Origin: Solicoccozyma terricola
Lineage: Eukaryota; Basidiomycota; Tremellomycetes; Filobasidiales; Piskurozymaceae
Direction of reading: 5' to 3'
NCBI GenBank assembly: GCA_001600875.1
Contig: BCLD01000019.1
Location: forward strand, 1 to 64,000
DNA length: 64,000 nt
Each line of letters starts with the position of its first letter. The first letter of the stretch is position 1. The position numbers and the translations under genes were made by a program. Positions 61,201 through 64,000 of the stretch are shown piece by piece. Below the pieces are notes generated by a model that ran no database searches, was not told the DNA's origin, and saw only the letters and a list, made by a program, of their open reading frames with translations.

Positions 61201-62129
61201 CCCACCCACCTTTTCTGCCCAAGAAACTCAAGCGATGCTCATCAGGGATAGGCCCCAAATCGCTACAACGACAAGCACGGATGCTTTGGATATGCAAGGA
61301 GCAATCGCAGTATCCTTTCTCTGGGTTGACCGCAAGGGGGAGAAAATATTCACCTGGTCAGCACTATACTGGGTCATAGGAAATCTGCTGCTTGAATTGC
61401 AGCGCTTAATTTGCAGCTTACACTTGGATTTTATGGTATTGCAATAAAGTGTGACTCTTGTCTCTCTCAGTTCTAGGGAACTCGAGGCAGGATAGTCACG
61501 TCTATGATGTGCCTATGCCCATTAGATGCACATGATCTTTTGTGACTGGGCGTTTGCCCCGTAACATGGGTAGGCCACCCTCCTTCGATTGCTGACATCG
61601 TTATCGGCAGACAAGAATCTGGCAAATATAGTCCGAGCACAATCGTCTGCGATACGTCTTAATCCTCTCTTCTCTACCTGAATCACATTAGGCAAGCCAC
61701 AAAGAAAACATATGTGACGGTTGTTGCCGTGAGATGGATTATGTGCCCGTCGGGCTAACTTGCTGGGAATTCTATCGCACTCTTCCAAATTCCGCTTTCC
61801 CTCTTTCTGAAATCCTTTTCAATATGGTTTGAGATGAATGCTCCAGCTAGTGCGGACTGCCATCACATCCGTAACGACCCCGGCGTGGATAATACGCTGA
61901 CATTCAAGGCATCATCGATCAACATCCAAATACACGGTGTCTCCAGAGAATCAAGGAACAGGAGAAATGTAAGTTCGCCACCGCCACCGCCACCGCCACC
62001 AAACACACCGCGGATTCGCTGACGTCAGCTGAAGTTGCTGGAAATCTCCTTCACGACCTCCTCCAAGCAAGTATCTTTGGTTGACATCACCTAGAAGAAC
62101 GTATAGCAGCACTGCCGACTCCTCTCACC
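61201..62129. other. intergenic with (CCACCG)n microsatellite
   Basis: 929 bp between the NUMT and the CHORD gene. A (CCACCG)n repeat lies at about 61978-62000. No gene is assigned; the last part is the promoter of the CHORD gene. Confidence 0.5.
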
Positions 62130-63643
62130 ATGCCGCGATGTACCCACCAAGGATGCTCCAAGGAGTTTGACGCAAATTCCGAGCGAGTAGATGGGGAATG
62201 CACGTATCATTCAGGGGGGCCTGTGAGTTAGTTGGGTGCAATGACGCTAGATACTGCATCGGGTTGAATAGCCATCCTTACCCACCTCCTGGCACCTAGG
62301 TCTTCCATGAGGGCTTGAAGTCGTGGTGTGAGTCCAAACGCTACCGCATGCAAATGTGTGAACAGATTGCCACGATTCACTGGCTGATCATGTCAAAGGC
62401 TTGCACTGTCAGTTTGTTGCAAAGAGGTGAACAAGCCGGTATTGGACTTTGAGTCATTTATGGCTCTACCGGTATGTATATGCTTTTCTTCTGAAGCAAT
62501 GCTCTGGCCATTAAATGTCCAGTCCTTCTCCTCAGGGTTGCACGAAGGGCCAGCACTCAACCCAACCCACCAAAGTTGCAGCACCACCTCAGACAGCTAA
62601 ATCCACGGCTACAACAACGTCATCGAACGGAGTCGAGACTTACGGATCGTCACAACCATCAGCATCGTCCTCATCCACCCCGCAGCCAACGAAGCCGTCT
62701 ACTCCGGTACCGCCGAAGGAGGTGGTAGAGATACGCGACGATCCTTCAATCAAGGTGTTGAAAGGGATGCGATGTCGACGGACCGCGTGTGGGCATGTCG
62801 CTGAGGGAGAGGATGATAGAGGGGAGTGTCGGTATCATCCAGGGACCGTGCGTATTTTTCCACAAGGCCCATGAGAAAGGTCGACCAGTTGACCGTTACA
62901 TTTCTTATCGCCCTCTAGCCCATCTTCCACGAGGGCTCAAAAGGATACTCTTGCTGCAAACGTCGCGTGTTAGATTTTGATGACTTCCTCACCCTGCCTG
63001 GCTGTCGAGTGGCAGCTCACTCGCACCTCTACTCGACACCGGAAATAGGAGAGGGTGAAGGAGAGGAGACGGTTGATTGTAGGGTCGATCACTACCAAAC
63101 TCCAGGCGACGTCATCGTAAGTGCATTTGCAAAAGGGTAAGTGGGTTGTCCAGGGACAGCAGTTGGCAAGGCGAGCTGAGGACCTATTGTGGATTGGTAG
63201 CGCCGACAAGGAGAGGTCGACTGTTAAATTTGAGGTCGAACGGGTGCGTTTTGCATCGCATGGGGATTGCACTTGTCGGACGACCAACCAAGACATTGTT
63301 CACAGATTCATTTTGATTTCTCGCTTCCCTCAAGCAAAAGAGTAGTCAAGACCATTGAGCTGTACGGAGACATTGATCCAGAGCGAAGTTCCTACAAGGT
63401 GTTGGGGACGAAAGTAAGTCCGTGTGCCGAGGGTATCGACACGAGCGATCACTGAACGTGCGTCACCACCTGCAGATTGAAATCACCTTGAAGAAAGCCA
63501 GTCCCACGTCATGGTCTCTTCTTGCCAAACCAGCGGATGGAGCCGCACCTCCACCTGGCTATGCGTTGACATTCGGGGTGAGCGGGCGTACGGGAACTGT
63601 CGGTGGAAAAGAGATGGTGTTGGAGCATGGGGCCAGGAAATGA
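62130..63643 (+). CDS. CHORD and CS domain co-chaperone
   Basis: A homologue of animal CHORDC1/CHP-1, an Hsp90 co-chaperone and partner of Sgt1. Exons: 62130-62222, 62300-62327, 62413-62471, 62536-62847, 62919-63136, 63201-63243, 63306-63413, 63476-63643, giving 342 aa in frame. CHORD 1: MPRCTHQGCSKEFD, CTYHSGGP, VFHEGLKSW then CCKEVNKPVLDFESFM (Phe replaces the usual Ser before the Cys pair). A Ser/Thr/Pro linker follows. CHORD 2: [42 protein letters not shown]. CS domain: DHYQTPGDVIVSAFAKG, VKFEVER, ELYGDIDPERSSYKVLGTKI, EITLKKASPTSWSLL. Zinc-binding Cys/His of both CHORDs are kept. Confidence 0.95.
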
Positions 63644-64000
63644 TGGGATTGGGGTGTGGGAGAAGATGTCAAGCCACCGCTTGGTCCAGCATTGGAACGG
63701 ACATCGATTACAACATGAGCATAGCTGAGTTAAATACAATCATTTTTGGAGAGCTCGGGACTAGTGTTGGCGTGACGACATTGACACAAGCAAGAGATGG
63801 CAGCCGATTTCAGGCTCGCGTACAAAATTCGGGTAAATTCTGAAGGGACCCCGCGTCATGTCAGTTGCGAATCAACGAGGGATGCTGATAAAGTCTTACT
63901 GGTAACAACGCACCGTGCATATTCAAGCTCTAAAATCAACAGAGACTCTCTAGCGCTCATCTCTCAAAGGTTTACTCGACTGGTTGCAAGTGTTGCGTCC
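63644..64000. other. 3' flank, end of window
   Basis: 357 bp after the CHORD gene with no supported feature. Confidence 0.5.

Noticed and set aside
60735..61209. Functional nuclear complex I gene
   Set aside because: The nad5 frame has two TGA codons under the nuclear code, no start or stop and no introns; a NUMT is the simpler reading.

Overview
The window is nuclear DNA of a basidiomycete yeast, most probably a tremellomycete. Nearly every conserved gene is cut by many short introns, mostly 55-125 nt with GT...AG ends. The gene set includes a CAP10-type capsule glycosyltransferase, a cytochrome-b5-fused sphingolipid desaturase and other Agaricomycotina-type proteins. All spliced models below were assembled by hand from splice signals, reading-frame phase and protein-family knowledge. 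Those for which full exon lists are given come out in frame. Runs of N and very long C/G homopolymers mark a draft assembly, so single frameshifts must be read with care.

Left part, 1-8,000: transposon debris (a Ty3-like polyprotein tail with polypurine tract and one LTR, short direct repeats), a DHA1-type MFS transporter at 3593-5557, and a decayed PIF1/Helitron-type helicase. Next, 8,004-17,823: a compact set of redox and hydrolytic genes. These are a zinc-free MDR quinone reductase, an HSL-type alpha/beta hydrolase, a Baeyer-Villiger monooxygenase (BVMO), and two divergently transcribed, related short-chain dehydrogenases (SDRs). Together they supply the steps alcohol to ketone, ketone to ester or lactone, and ester to acid plus alcohol. 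With the nearby transporter this looks like a small catabolic cluster, and it is my best candidate for an undescribed system.

Middle, 18,500-31,000: an HNH_2-type nuclease-domain protein, a small mitochondrial-type protein, a zinc-ribbon protein, a broken DHA2-type MFS gene, AIM24, a MARVEL-like membrane protein, two small proteins, and an AMSH/Sst2-type JAMM deubiquitinase. From 31,000 to 54,200 the window is dense housekeeping: ATG7, MDM10, phosphomannomutase, delta-8 sphingolipid desaturase, an RbAp48/HAT2 WD40 protein, fibrillarin (NOP1), SRP19/SEC65, a CAP10-family glycosyltransferase, and proteasome beta-3 (PUP3). Right end: a secreted protein with a thaumatin-like start and a ricin-B-type lectin end, a gene-poor AT-richer stretch carrying a nuclear copy of mitochondrial nad5 (two in-frame TGA codons), and a CHORD-CS co-chaperone.

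Themes that cut across genes: coding microexons of 6, 10, 12, 13 and 19 nt; two GC-AG introns; extreme C runs in introns (82 nt in NOP1, next to the 3' splice site); and a 56-bp palindromic tandem array filling a 722-nt intron of the HAT2 homologue.
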